DNA from: Phytomonospora sp040655735
GTDB taxonomy: Bacteria > Actinomycetota > Actinomycetes > Mycobacteriales > Micromonosporaceae
Assembly: GCF_040655735.1 (NCBI RefSeq)
Contig: NZ_JBFAKK010000013.1
Span: forward strand, 200,261 to 264,260
Reading direction: 5' to 3'
Length of the DNA stretch: 64,000 nt
Position numbers and translations under genes: made by a program. The stretch's first letter is position 1. Every line of letters begins with the position of its first letter. Shown here in pieces: positions 33,962 through 42,506 of this stretch. The notes below the pieces were generated by a model. It had not been told where the DNA came from, made no database searches, and saw only the letters and a list, made by a program, of their open reading frames with translations.

Positions 33962-35128
33962 ATGACGTACTGCTGGAAGAAGGCCGCGCTGGCCGTCGGG
34001 GCCGCGGTCGCGCTGAGCGGGATCGGCGCCGGGGCGCACTCGGTGCCGGTGTCCGCGTCGGAGGAGGCCGCCGGGAACGGGGTGCGGATCACCCGCTACC
34101 TGGGCTTGCAGACCCTGCCGCACAAGATGGAGTTCGAGGGCACCGTGGTGGGCGGCTTCTCCGGCATGGACCGGGATCCGCTGACGGGGATCTGGTACTT
34201 CCTGTCCGACGACCGCTGGCGCTACAACCCGGCGCGCTTCTACACCGGCCGGCTCGACATCGACCCGGTCACCGGTGACTTCGGCGGCGTCGAGGTCACC
34301 GGCGTCGAGACGCTCCTCGATGAGAACGGCGAGCCCTACCCCGGCTTCGGGAAGCAGCGCTCGGTCGACCCGGAGTCGATCCGCTTCGACCGCTGGTCGA
34401 GGCAGTTGCTGTGGGCGCAGGAAGGCGACCGTCCCGACGCCGGGCACCCCGATGTGCCGCTGGCGCAGCAGTCGCTGCGGTGGGCCACGAAGTCCGGGCG
34501 GCACCTCGGCGAGGTACGGCTGCCGGACAACCTGAAACTGACCGAGACCGACAGCGGGACCCGCCGCAACACCGGCATCGAGGCCCTGACCTTCACCGCG
34601 ACCGGCATCGTCGCGGCCAACGAGGATCCCCGCTACGAGGACGGGCCCCTGCCGACGGTCGACGAGGGCGCCACCACGCGCATCACCGTGTGGGACCGCC
34701 TCCACCGGGTCAAGGCCCAGTACGCCTACGAGATCGACGCGCTCCCGGCCGCGCCGATCCCGCCCGGCGGCATCACCGACAGCGGTGTGTCGGAGATCCT
34801 CGCCGTCGACGGCGGCCGCTTCCTGGTGCTGGAGCGCTCGTGGATCGAGGGTGTCGACTACCGCACGAAGCTCTACGAGATCGACCTGCGCGGTGCCACC
34901 GACGTGCTCGACCGCGACAGCCTCGCCGACGGTGAGGGCTACACGGCCGTCTCGAAGCGGCTGGTACACGACTTCGGCGACTCCGATCGCCCGCAGCAGA
35001 ACCTGGAGGCGATGGCCTGGGGGCCGCGCCTGCGCACCGGTGAGTGCACGCTGGTGGTCGCCGCCGACGACAACTTCGACTCGCGCGAGGTCGCCGAGTT
35101 CCACGCCTTCGCCGTCCGGGGCTGCTGA
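33962..35128 (+). CDS. Secreted esterase-like (phytase-family) protein
   Basis: A 388-residue exported protein (signal peptide about 1-32). The mature part matches the 'esterase-like activity of phytase' family: GGFSGMDRDPLTGIWYFLSDDR, RSVDPESIRFDR, NTGIEALTF, GVSEILAVDGGRFLVLERSW, and the end LEAMAWGP to LVVAADDNF. It is a predicted beta-propeller-type fold. The family may release phosphate from organic esters; activity is not certain. ATG 33962 is preceded by GGGA. Confidence 0.85.
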   Translation: MTYCWKKAALAVGAAVALSGIGAGAHSVPVSASEEAAGNGVRITRYLGLQTLPHKMEFEGTVVGGFSGMDRDPLTGIWYFLSDDRWRYNPARFYTGRLDIDPVTGDFGGVEVTGVETLLDENGEPYPGFGKQRSVDPESIRFDRWSRQLLWAQEGDRPDAGHPDVPLAQQSLRWATKSGRHLGEVRLPDNLKLTETDSGTRRNTGIEALTFTATGIVAANEDPRYEDGPLPTVDEGATTRITVWDRLHRVKAQYAYEIDALPAAPIPPGGITDSGVSEILAVDGGRFLVLERSWIEGVDYRTKLYEIDLRGATDVLDRDSLADGEGYTAVSKRLVHDFGDSDRPQQNLEAMAWGPRLRTGECTLVVAADDNFDSREVAEFHAFAVRGC

Positions 35129-35165
35129 GTCCGGCGGGTGGGGCCGCCGACGGGCGGCCCCACCG

Positions 35166-35297
35166 TCAGGCGAGGAGTTCGGTGAGGAGCCCGCGGACGC
35201 GGCCGGCGGCGTGGTGGTCGAGGAGGGCGGCGGCCATTTGGGAGCGGCCGGCGTTGTGGACGCAGACGAAGAGGACTTCGGGGTTTGGGGCGGTCAT
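35166..35297 (-). pseudogene. arsC: arsC (arsenate reductase) with internal deletion
   Basis: Only 43 codons remain of a gene normally about 135 codons long. The first 29 or so are a perfect start of the LMW-phosphatase-type arsenate reductase, with the phosphate loop VLFVCVHNAGRSQMA. After HHAAG the frame jumps directly to a C-terminal tail RVRGLLTELLA, so the catalytic middle is gone. The reading frame is kept. The ATG still overlaps the acr3 stop (ATGA). It cannot be active as written. An assembly collapse should also be considered. Confidence 0.8.
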
Positions 35298-35766
35298 GCG
35301 GGTTTCCCTTCGAAGCGGCGGCGCAGGGACAGGGCGGCGTAGACGAGGGCTACGAGGACGGGGACTTCGATGAGGGGTCCGACGACGCCGGCGAGGGCTT
35401 GTCCGCTGGTGACGCCGAAGGTGGCGATGGCGACGGCGATGGCGAGTTCGAAGTTGTTGCCGGCGGCGGTGAAGGCGAGGGTCGTGGTGCGTTCGTAGGT
35501 CATGCCGAGGGCGCGTCCGAGGGCGAAGGATCCGGTCCACATGAGCGCGAAGTACGCGAGCAGGGGCAGGGAGATGCGGGCGACGTCCCATGGGCGGGAG
35601 GTGATCTGGTCGCCTCGGAGGGCGAAGAGGATGACGATGGTGAACAGCAGGCGGTGAGCAGGCCGATGCCCATCGCCAGGGCGATCCACAAGGGTAGGAA
35701 GCGGTCCAGTCGCGACAGGCGCGCGACGACAGGTGCGGTGTCGGGCGTCTGTTCGGTGCTGGTCAC
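35294..35766 (-). pseudogene. acr3: acr3 arsenite exporter with internal deletion and frameshift
   Basis: The N-terminal part (GTG 35766) reads RLSRLDRFLPLWIALAMGIG, the start of Acr3. At about 35655 it joins, in another frame, to the C-terminal part FTIVILFALRGDQITSRPWD, then GNNFELAIAVAIATFG and PLIEVPVLVALVY, which runs to TGA 35294-35296. About 200 of 360 residues are missing, including the Cys-bearing middle spans. The junction lies within a GCCTGCTG/CTGCTG-type repeat. The start overlaps the arsR remnant stop (GTGA). Confidence 0.85.
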
Positions 35767-35965
35767 GCGGCCACCGCCGGGAGCGGGGCGAGGACGGTCG
35801 ACAAGCGCTCCATGGTTTCGGGCACCGCGCGGTAGTAGACCCAGCTGGCGCGGCGCTGGCTGGTGATCAGCCCGGCGTCGCGCAGGACCTTGAGGTGGTG
35901 GCTGATGGTCGGGCCGGTCAGGGTGAAGGCGTCGGTGAGGTCGCAGACGCAGTGCCGGCTCAGCC
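35763..35965 (-). pseudogene. arsR: arsR lacking its N-terminal half
   Basis: The C-terminal 65 or so residues of an ArsR repressor: HCVCDLT (metal site), TGPTISHHLKVLRDAGLI (recognition helix), SWVYYRAVPETMERL. Everything before the metal motif is missing. The reading frame runs backwards into the end of the YnfA gene without a start codon. It is the first member of the decayed arsR-acr3-arsC set. Confidence 0.8.
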
Positions 35966-36292
35966 CCTGGGCGCGTACATGATCACCGCGACGCCGATCA
36001 GGCAGATCACGGCGCCGATCACGTCGTAGCGGTCGGGCCGGAACTTGTCGACGACCATCGCCCAGCCCAGCGACCCGGCGACGAACACGCCCCCGTAGGC
36101 CGCCAGGATCCGCCCGAAGTTCGCGTCCGGCTGGAAGGCGGCCACGAATCCGTAGGCGCCCAGTGCGACCACGCCGCCGGCGATCCACCACAGCCCTCGA
36201 TGCTCCCGCCAGCCCTGCCACACCAGCCAGGCGCCGCCGATCTCCAGCAACGCGGCCAGCACGAACAACAGAAGCGAGCGCGCCACGGTCAT
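35960..36292 (-). CDS. YnfA/UPF0060-family membrane protein
   Basis: A 110-residue protein with four membrane spans: SLLLFVLAALLEIGGAWLVW, WWIAGGVVALGAYGFVAA, RILAAYGGVFVAGSLGWAM, and a last span ending VAVIMYAPRG. Length and ends match complete YnfA proteins. YnfA of enterobacteria is linked to small multidrug resistance-type efflux; the actinobacterial role is unknown. Its stop touches the truncated arsR, so the deletion that removed the 5' half of arsR ended exactly at this gene. Confidence 0.85.
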   Translation of the reverse strand: MTVARSLLLFVLAALLEIGGAWLVWQGWREHRGLWWIAGGVVALGAYGFVAAFQPDANFGRILAAYGGVFVAGSLGWAMVVDKFRPDRYDVIGAVICLIGVAVIMYAPRG

Positions 36293-36470
36293 GGGCCGGG
36301 ACGTTACCCGAGCGGCAGCGGGCAGGCCGGTGACGCGGGCCTCGACCTCGGTGAGCCTCCGCCGGCGAGGGCGGCGGCTCGCCGAGCAGCCCGCCGTTCG
36401 TAGAAGCGCAGCGGCGACACCGCACCCGGCACCGACCGCAAGCCCGCCGCGCCCGGTAACCTTGCCCGCT

Positions 36471-36851
36471 GTGAGCCCCGCATCAGCCAGGACCGCGACC
36501 ACCAGGTCGCCGCTGCGCCGTGCCGTGTTGCTGCTCACAGTCCTCGCCGCCGTGCTGGTCGGCACCGTCTGCGCCGGTCAGGCCGCCGCGCACGCCGTCG
36601 TGGAACCGGCCTCGACGGCCGTGTCGCAGCCCGACCCCGACGGGCCCTGTCTCCCGCACCCCGACCTGCCCGAGCACTCCGCCCGGGCCGTCGGAGCCGC
36701 CTTCAGCGGGACCGACCTCGCCGACGGCGACGCGCACGCCTCCGCCGGTCCCGACCGCTTCGCGGTGCGGGCCGTGGCCATGCCCGTGGAGCACCTTCCC
36801 GCAGCCGAGACGGGACGCCTGCTCGCTGTTCTGTGCGTCTGGCGGACGTAG
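36471..36851 (+). CDS. Hypothetical secreted or membrane-anchored protein
   Basis: A 126-residue protein with an N-terminal hydrophobic export signal (about residues 16-38, LRRAVLLLTVLAAVLVGTV) and a small Pro/Ala/His-rich mature part with two Cys. No family recognised. GTG 36471 is chosen because the extension upstream is Arg-rich shadow sequence overlapping the YnfA promoter. It lies 82 bp before the DsbA-like gene on the same strand and could be co-transcribed with the disulfide pair. Confidence 0.6.
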   Translation: MSPASARTATTRSPLRRAVLLLTVLAAVLVGTVCAGQAAAHAVVEPASTAVSQPDPDGPCLPHPDLPEHSARAVGAAFSGTDLADGDAHASAGPDRFAVRAVAMPVEHLPAAETGRLLAVLCVWRT

Positions 36852-36933
36852 GCCGGGTCGACCGTCCCTCCCCGCCGGTTCCGTCCGCGTACCGGCGCGC
36901 GTCAGCCGACCCGCTCACAGACAGGCGTGACCC

Positions 36934-37686
36934 ATGGCAAAGAAGAAGAACACCCGTCCCGCGGGTGGCAAGAAGACCCGACCCCGCCCGCCCGCGGCCA
37001 AGGCCGCCGTCGCCGCACCGCAACCGCGTCGGCGGGGGATGAGCACCAACCTGAAGATGACGATCGGGCTCATCGCGGCCGCGATCATCGCGATCGGTGT
37101 GACCGTCGTCCTGTCGAACAGCGGCGAGAGCACGGCCGCGTCGACCTCGCCGACCGACGAGCGCCTGGTGCGCCCCGACTCGCACAAGCTGTCCACCGCC
37201 GCCGATGGCAAGGTCACCCTCGTCGAGTTCCTCGACTTCGAGTGCGAGTCCTGCGGTGCGCTCTACCCCGACATGGAGAGGTTGCGCGCCGAGTACGACG
37301 GCCGCATCACCTTCGTCGTGCGCTACTTCCCGCTGCCCGGGCACAAGAACGGTGAGCCGGCCGCGCGTGCCGTCGAAGCGGCCGCCGCGCAGGGCAAGTT
37401 CGCCGAGATGTACCGCAAGATGTTCGAGACCCAGTCGGCCTGGGGCGAGAAGAGCGAACCGCAGGACGGGGTCTTCCGCGGCTTCGCCGGTGAACTCGGG
37501 CTCGACCTGGCCGCCTATGACGCGGCCTTCGCCGACCCGGCGACCGCCGCGCGGGTGCAGAAGGACCAGGACGACGGCATCTCGCTGGGCGTCGACCGGA
37601 CGCCGACGATCTACCTCAACGGCGAGCCGGTCGAGCGGCCCGGTTACGAGTCGCTGAAGGAGTCGATCGACAAGGCGCTGGCGTGA
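36934..37686 (+). CDS. Membrane-anchored DsbA-family thiol-disulfide oxidoreductase
   Basis: A 250-residue protein: a Lys/Arg/Pro-rich cytoplasmic start (1-35), one membrane anchor (about 40-62, TIGLIAAAIIAIGVTVVL), then a Thioredoxin_4/DsbA-like domain. The active site is C104-E-S-C107 (DFECESCGALYP). The cis-Pro loop is DRTPTIYLNGEPVERPGY. The domain lies outside the membrane and should form disulfides in exported proteins. It is paired with the overlapping VKOR gene, which would reoxidise it. Confidence 0.9.
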   Translation: MAKKKNTRPAGGKKTRPRPPAAKAAVAAPQPRRRGMSTNLKMTIGLIAAAIIAIGVTVVLSNSGESTAASTSPTDERLVRPDSHKLSTAADGKVTLVEFLDFECESCGALYPDMERLRAEYDGRITFVVRYFPLPGHKNGEPAARAVEAAAAQGKFAEMYRKMFETQSAWGEKSEPQDGVFRGFAGELGLDLAAYDAAFADPATAARVQKDQDDGISLGVDRTPTIYLNGEPVERPGYESLKESIDKALA

Positions 37687-38288
37687 GCGCCGCCCGGCAG
37701 GCGCCGCTCACGCGGGCACTGGCGTGGGTGCTGACGGCCGGCGGCGCGATCGGGCTGGTCGCCGCGTTCGTGCTGACGGTCGAGAAGATCGCGCTGCTGA
37801 AGGACCCCGGTTACCGGCCCAGTTGCAGCATCAACCCGATCCTGTCCTGCGGTTCGGTGATGAAGACACCGCAGGCGGAGGCCTTCGGGTTCCCCAACCC
37901 GCTCATCGGGGTCGCCGGTTTCGCGGTGGTCGCCGCGATCGGCGTGGTGCTCCTGACGGGCGCGCGCCTGCCGCGCTGGTTCATGCTCGGCCTCCAGGTC
38001 GGCGCGACCTTCGGCGTGGTCTTCGTGCACTGGCTGATCTTCCAGAGCCTGTACCGGATCGGCGCGCTGTGCCCGTACTGCATGGTCGTGTGGGCGGTGA
38101 CGATCCCGGTGTTCTGGTACACGACGCTGGCGAACCTCACCTCGGGCGACCTGCCGGTACCGCGGCCGTGGCGACGGGCCGTCGAGGGCGTCGCGCGCTT
38201 CCACAGCGCGGTGCTGGTGGCGTGGTACCTGCTGATCATCGTGCTGATCGGCGAGGAGTTCTGGTCGTACTGGCGGACGTTGCTGTGA
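37683..38288 (+). CDS. Vitamin K epoxide reductase (VKOR) family protein
   Basis: A 201-residue membrane protein with four to five spans. The loop cysteines C48 (RPSCSINP) and C56 (ILSCGSVM) and the redox motif C130-P-Y-C133 are all present. Bacterial VKOR replaces DsbB: it passes electrons from DsbA to quinone. GTG 37683 overlaps the DsbA-like stop (GTGA), so the two are made in step. This pair probably supports folding of the many Cys-containing secreted proteins of the organism. Confidence 0.9.
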   Translation: MSAARQAPLTRALAWVLTAGGAIGLVAAFVLTVEKIALLKDPGYRPSCSINPILSCGSVMKTPQAEAFGFPNPLIGVAGFAVVAAIGVVLLTGARLPRWFMLGLQVGATFGVVFVHWLIFQSLYRIGALCPYCMVVWAVTIPVFWYTTLANLTSGDLPVPRPWRRAVEGVARFHSAVLVAWYLLIIVLIGEEFWSYWRTLL

Positions 38289-38336
38289 CCGCCGGGGCGG
38301 TCTTCGGGCCGCCCCTACCGTCGACGCCCGACACGG

Positions 38337-38366
38337 GACCGGCCCCTCCGAAGAGGGGCCGGTCCG
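38337..38366. terminator. Bidirectional terminator, 13-bp stem
   Basis: GGACCGGCCCCTC, loop CGAA, then the complement. It lies between the convergent VKOR and pectate lyase genes. Confidence 0.8.
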
Positions 38367-38405
38367 TGCGGTCCGCCGCGCTCCCAACAGCCGCGGTCCG
38401 CCTTC

Positions 38406-39392
38406 CTACACGCTGATCCTGCCCGCGCCGGCGCCGCCCGTCACGATCGACTTGACGTTGCCGGAGGGGTCGAGGGTGTAGCTGTACGGGATCGACGCGA
38501 CACTGCCGCGCGTCTCGGGTGCGCCGGAGTTGACCGAGGTGTTGTTGCGGAACACCAGGTTGCCGTCCGGCGAGCTGCCCTCACCGACGTGCGTGGGCTC
38601 CTCGACGTTCTCGAAGTAGTTGCCCTCGACGAGGACGCCCGCGTTGCACGTGGTCGCGACACCGTAGCCGCTGTTGCCGTTGTAGTAGTTGTTGTAGACG
38701 TGCACCGGGTTGCCGAAGCGGACCCGGGGGTGCCGCTGGGTCGTCTGGTCGAACCAGTTGTGGTGATACGACACGCGCAGGTGGCCGATGTCCTGGCTGC
38801 CGTTGTCGTCACTGTGCCCGAGCAGCAGCGTCTTGTCGTGGTCGTAGAACCGGTTCCACGACACGGTGGCGAAGTCGGAGCCGCGCTTGATGTCCACGGC
38901 GCCGTCATTGCCGTCGGTGAAGGTGTTGTGGTCCACCCAGATGTTCTTCGACGAGTCCTGCACGTTGATGGCGTCGTCGCCCCATCCGCGGAAGGTGATG
39001 TTGCGGATGATGACGTTGGTCGCGCCGTCGACGTCGAGGCCGCCGCCGGTGATGGTGGCTCCACTGTTGCCCAGCACGCTCTTGTTGCTCGTCACGTCGT
39101 TCATGCCGGAGATGTTGATGGTGCCCGACACCCGGATGATGAGCCTGCCGCTCTGCTTGAGGGCGGCGGTCAGCGCGCTCGCCGTGGACACGGTGACCGT
39201 GGAGCCGCCGGCCCCGCCGGTGGTCCCGCCGTTCTGGCTCGCCCAGCCCGTGGGGCTGGTCTCCGCCAGCGGGACCACCGCGGCCGGTTCGGCCGGCTCG
39301 GCGCCGGCCTGGTGCGGGAAGAGCATGCCGGAGGCGGCCAGTACCGCCGCGCCGATTAACGCCGGGAGTCGCGTCCGTCGTCGTGTGGTCAT
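38406..39392 (-). CDS. Secreted pectate lyase (PL1)
   Basis: A 328-residue protein: signal peptide about 1-31 (ends QAGA), then a parallel beta-helix with the PL1 motifs NIWVDHNTFTDGNDGAVDIK, VSWNRFYDHDKTLLLGHSDD (Ca2+ binding Asp cluster) and the catalytic Arg region TTQRHPRVRFGNPVHVYNNY. It cleaves polygalacturonate by beta-elimination outside the cell. ATG 39392 begins the signal peptide; ATG 39401 is an alternative. It adjoins the uronate operon on the same strand, 200 bp downstream of the cupin end, so it is likely co-regulated as the first step of pectin use. Confidence 0.92.
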   Translation of the reverse strand: MTTRRRTRLPALIGAAVLAASGMLFPHQAGAEPAEPAAVVPLAETSPTGWASQNGGTTGGAGGSTVTVSTASALTAALKQSGRLIIRVSGTINISGMNDVTSNKSVLGNSGATITGGGLDVDGATNVIIRNITFRGWGDDAINVQDSSKNIWVDHNTFTDGNDGAVDIKRGSDFATVSWNRFYDHDKTLLLGHSDDNGSQDIGHLRVSYHHNWFDQTTQRHPRVRFGNPVHVYNNYYNGNSGYGVATTCNAGVLVEGNYFENVEEPTHVGEGSSPDGNLVFRNNTSVNSGAPETRGSVASIPYSYTLDPSGNVKSIVTGGAGAGRISV

Positions 39393-39471
39393 GGGGATCA
39401 TCCCTTTCGGAAGGTGTAAACCCTTTGACACAAGGCTGCAATGGTCCCGAAATCATGTCAATACGCGGCAT

Positions 39472-39488
39472 TTGCAGTTTTATTGCAA
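39472..39488. repeat. Inverted repeat TTGCA-N7-TGCAA upstream of pectate lyase
   Basis: TTGCA (39472-39476) and TGCAA (39484-39488) lie about 80 bp upstream of the pectate lyase start, in an AT-rich patch. It is a candidate regulator site; it does not match the LacI operator at 46574. A small hairpin GGTGC-gattt-GCACC (39571-39585) just after the cupin stop may act as that operon's terminator. Confidence 0.4.
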
Positions 39489-39592
39489 CTAATCCGGACA
39501 GAACCGGCCGAGCCGATCCCGAAACGGATCGGTTGCCCGCTATATGTCCGTCTTGTGTAGAGTGTCGGCTGGTGCGATTTGCACCGACCTCG

Positions 39593-39916
39593 TCAGTTTT
39601 CGCGCAGATGCATCCAGGCGTGGACCAGCGGAACGTCGCCGAGGCTGATCAGGTGGTGGTCCTCGCCCGGCTCGATCACCAGGACGTCGCCGGCCTCGAA
39701 CGGCGTCGTCTCGCCGTCGATCTCGACCAGCCCGCTGCCCTGGAGCACGCAGAACACTTCGGGAACATCGTGGGTGTGGTAGCCCTCGGGGTGAGTGCGT
39801 TCCCCGTGTCCGTACGAACTGACACCTCCACGGTCGATGAGATGGCCGTCCACGACGGGCGCGAAGACCGGCCCGGAGCCGCGCGCGGCCAGGTCGGCGA
39901 GAGTGAACTTGCGCAT
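39593..39916 (-). CDS. Cupin protein, KdgF-like
   Basis: A 107-residue single-domain cupin with metal-site motifs GYHTHDVPEVFCVLQGSG (HxH and Glu) and EPGEDHHLISLG. Length and position in a pectate/uronate operon fit KdgF, which opens the ring of 4,5-unsaturated galacturonate released by pectate lyases. That role would link the secreted lyase to the downstream enzymes. It is the last gene of the operon, 12 bp after the oxidoreductase. A generic sugar-binding cupin is the alternative. Confidence 0.8.
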   Translation of the reverse strand: MRKFTLADLAARGSGPVFAPVVDGHLIDRGGVSSYGHGERTHPEGYHTHDVPEVFCVLQGSGLVEIDGETTPFEAGDVLVIEPGEDHHLISLGDVPLVHAWMHLREN

Positions 39917-39927
39917 GTGGTTCCTCC

Positions 39928-41034
39928 TTAACGGATCGCCCAGGGGGCGGGGAGTTCGCTGAACAGTGCGGTACGGGCACCCGCCGCCTCGATGACGGAG
40001 TTGACGCCGTCGACGACGAGGTAGGGCCCCTCACGATGGAGGTGTCCCTCCGGGATCTGAGTGACGGGCGCGGCCGCCACCGCTTCGATGACGGCGGTGA
40101 ACGGCTCGGTCGCCGACAGCGGCGCCAGCAGCGGCGATCCCTGCTCGCGATGCGCGATCAGGTCGTCGAGCAGGTCGACGCGACCGGGAACGGTCTCGGT
40201 CTCGCCTCCCGGAAGGCGCAGCCGGTCGGTCGGGTACTCGAAGAGCGCCTTGCCCGCCGAGCCGGCGACGGTGAGGTCGCCCTCGATCTTGGCCGCCTCG
40301 CCGCACAGGGTCACCGCGACCAGAATCGCCGGTCCGTCGTGGAAGGTCAGGCGCAGGCAGGCGGTGTCGTCGACCTCGATGTCGCGTGCCCGGAAGCGCT
40401 CGACCTCGATGCCCGAGGGGATCCCGGCCCCGGCGACGGCCAGTGCCTGCATGACCGCGTGCGCGAAGGGATTGGCCAGCGCGCCGTCGAGGGACCGACG
40501 GCCGTCCATCGTGGACTTACCGGCCCAGTCCGAGCGCCGGTAGTACTCGTCGGGCCGCCGCCAGGAACCGGTGACCGTGATCGACCGGACCTCGCCCAGA
40601 TCGCCGTCGCCGATCGCGGCCCGCAGCAGGGGAAGGGCCGGTGAGCCGAGGGCCTGGAAGTTGACCTGGCAGGCCCGGCCCGACTCGTCCAGCAGCGCGG
40701 TGAGCCGGCGGTGCTCGTCGAGCGAGGTGACCGGGGGCTTCTCCAGCAGGAGGTCGGCGCCCGCGGCCACCGCGTCGGCCGCGATCGGCAGGTGCGTGTG
40801 CGGCGGCGTGCAGACCACGACGATGTCGGGACGTGTCTCGGCGAGCAGCTCGCGATGGTCGGTGAAGACCGGTGTGCCCTCGGGGATCGGGGCGTCCGGC
40901 TCGGAGGTGAGCGGGGCCAGGTCGCACAGCCCGGCAAGGCGCACCCGGCCGGACTCGACCCGGGCGGCGATCCGGCGGCGGTGCCACAGGCCGTGGCCAC
41001 CCGCGCCGATGACGGCCACCGTCGGAACGCTCAT
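39928..41034 (-). CDS. Gfo/Idh/MocA-family oxidoreductase
   Basis: A 368-residue NAD(P)-dependent enzyme. Rossmann motif TVAVIGAGGHGLWHRRRI, then VVCTPPHTHLPIAADA and the catalytic Lys in LLLEKPPVTSLDEH. The C-terminal part carries GRRSLDGALANPFAHAVMQAL. It probably oxidises or reduces a sugar acid. Its ATG overlaps the stop of the preceding reductase gene (ATGA, 41031-41034). Exact substrate not inferable. Confidence 0.88.
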   Translation of the reverse strand: MSVPTVAVIGAGGHGLWHRRRIAARVESGRVRLAGLCDLAPLTSEPDAPIPEGTPVFTDHRELLAETRPDIVVVCTPPHTHLPIAADAVAAGADLLLEKPPVTSLDEHRRLTALLDESGRACQVNFQALGSPALPLLRAAIGDGDLGEVRSITVTGSWRRPDEYYRRSDWAGKSTMDGRRSLDGALANPFAHAVMQALAVAGAGIPSGIEVERFRARDIEVDDTACLRLTFHDGPAILVAVTLCGEAAKIEGDLTVAGSAGKALFEYPTDRLRLPGGETETVPGRVDLLDDLIAHREQGSPLLAPLSATEPFTAVIEAVAAAPVTQIPEGHLHREGPYLVVDGVNSVIEAAGARTALFSELPAPWAIR

Positions 41035-42506
41035 GACAATCCCTTCACGAGGTCGGCGGCGCCGTGACGGGCCAGCTCGCCGAGCCAGCCGGCGACCAGG
41101 TCGCGCAGTTCGCCGTCGTCGGCGAGTTCGGGCGGGAAAACCTGGCGCAGGCCGAAGACCGCCGCCACGGCGTCCTCCGGTGAGCCGTTGGCCGATGCCA
41201 GGGCCGCCCTGATGGCGGGTGCGTAGGGATCGTCGAGGTCGAGCGCGGTGCCGTCGTCGGCGGTGCCGGCCGCGAAGCGGATCCAGGCCGCCACCGACAG
41301 CGCGCCCAAGGCGGGACGGGCGCCGTCGGACCGGCGTTCGGTGATGGTGCGCAGGATCCGCTGGGGAAGCTTCTGGCTGCCGTCCATGGCGATCTGGAGG
41401 GTGCGGTGGGCGATGGCAGGGTTGGCGAAGCGTTCCAGCACCTCCTCGCCGTAGTCCACCACGGACACACCGGGCGGCGGCCGCAGGCCCGGCGCGATGT
41501 CCTCGGCGATGAACCGTCGCATCAGCGCGGCCATCCCCGGCATGGCGAGGGTCTCGGCGATCGTCCGGCGGCCGGCCAGCGCGCCGAGGTAGGCCAGGGT
41601 GGAGTGGACCCCGTTGAGGGTCCGCAGTTTGAGGTCCTCCCAGGGGGTGACGTCGTCGGTGAGGACGGCTCCGGCGGCGGCCCAGTCCGGTCGACCGGCG
41701 GGGAAGTGGTCTTGGAGGACCCACTGGATGTAGGGCTCGGCGTCGACGGCCCCGAGGTCCTCGACGCCGAGGGAATCGGTGACGCGACGGTAGGTCTCCG
41801 GCGTGGAGGCCGGGACGATGCGGTCGACGGCGGTCGCCGGGAAGGCGACGTTGGCGTCGATCCAGCCGATCGTCTCCTCGTCGGCGTTGGACAGCGCCAA
41901 GGCCTGGAAGACCATCCCGCGCAGCCTTTTACCGTTGCCCGGCAGGTTGTCGCAGCTGACCACGGCGATGGGTGCCCGGGTGCGGGCCCGGGCGATCAGG
42001 GAGCGCGCGAGCAGGCCCGGGATCGTCAGCGGGGCGGCGGTTCCGGCCAGTTCGGCGAGCAGGTCGGCGTCGGCGACGAGTGAGCCGTCGACCGGGTCGA
42101 GTCGGTGGGCCTTCTCGGTGACGGTCAAGGTGACCACGCCGATCGCCGGATCGGCGATGAGGCCGACGATCCCGGCGGGGTCGGTCGGCAGGTGCCGCGT
42201 TGCGGTGATCGCGCCGCACACCTTGGTGTGCGCGCCTTCGCCGGACAGCGTGGAGACCGTGAAGAGGCCGTCCTGCGCGCCGATGGCGTCCACGAGGGAC
42301 CGTGAGCGCGGCGCGACCGCCACGATGCCCCAGTCGCCCCCGGCGGCGGCCATCGCCCGCTCGGTGTAGACGGCCTGGTGGGCGCGGTGGAAGGCGCCCA
42401 GCCCGAGGTGGACGATCCCGGCCCGGGCGTCCCCGGGCGCCACGAGTGGCCCGGTGCCATCGGGGAGGGACGCCAGAGCCTGGCGGCCGAGTCGTGTCAC
42501 CGCCAT
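41031..42506 (-). CDS. Mannitol dehydrogenase-family hexuronate reductase (UxaB/UxuB-like)
   Basis: A 491-residue long-chain polyol dehydrogenase. N-terminal IVHLGLGAFHRAHQAVYTERA (NAD binding), SCDNLPGNGKRLRG, and the family catalytic segment LKLRTLNGVHSTLAYLG with DYGEEVLERFANPAIAHRTLQIAMDG. Next to a uronate isomerase it most likely reduces tagaturonate or fructuronate to altronate or mannonate. ATG 42506 overlaps the dehydratase gene by 10 bp; GTG 42500 would give the 4-bp overlap usual in this operon. Confidence 0.86.
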   Translation of the reverse strand: MAVTRLGRQALASLPDGTGPLVAPGDARAGIVHLGLGAFHRAHQAVYTERAMAAAGGDWGIVAVAPRSRSLVDAIGAQDGLFTVSTLSGEGAHTKVCGAITATRHLPTDPAGIVGLIADPAIGVVTLTVTEKAHRLDPVDGSLVADADLLAELAGTAAPLTIPGLLARSLIARARTRAPIAVVSCDNLPGNGKRLRGMVFQALALSNADEETIGWIDANVAFPATAVDRIVPASTPETYRRVTDSLGVEDLGAVDAEPYIQWVLQDHFPAGRPDWAAAGAVLTDDVTPWEDLKLRTLNGVHSTLAYLGALAGRRTIAETLAMPGMAALMRRFIAEDIAPGLRPPPGVSVVDYGEEVLERFANPAIAHRTLQIAMDGSQKLPQRILRTITERRSDGARPALGALSVAAWIRFAAGTADDGTALDLDDPYAPAIRAALASANGSPEDAVAAVFGLRQVFPPELADDGELRDLVAGWLGELARHGAADLVKGLS

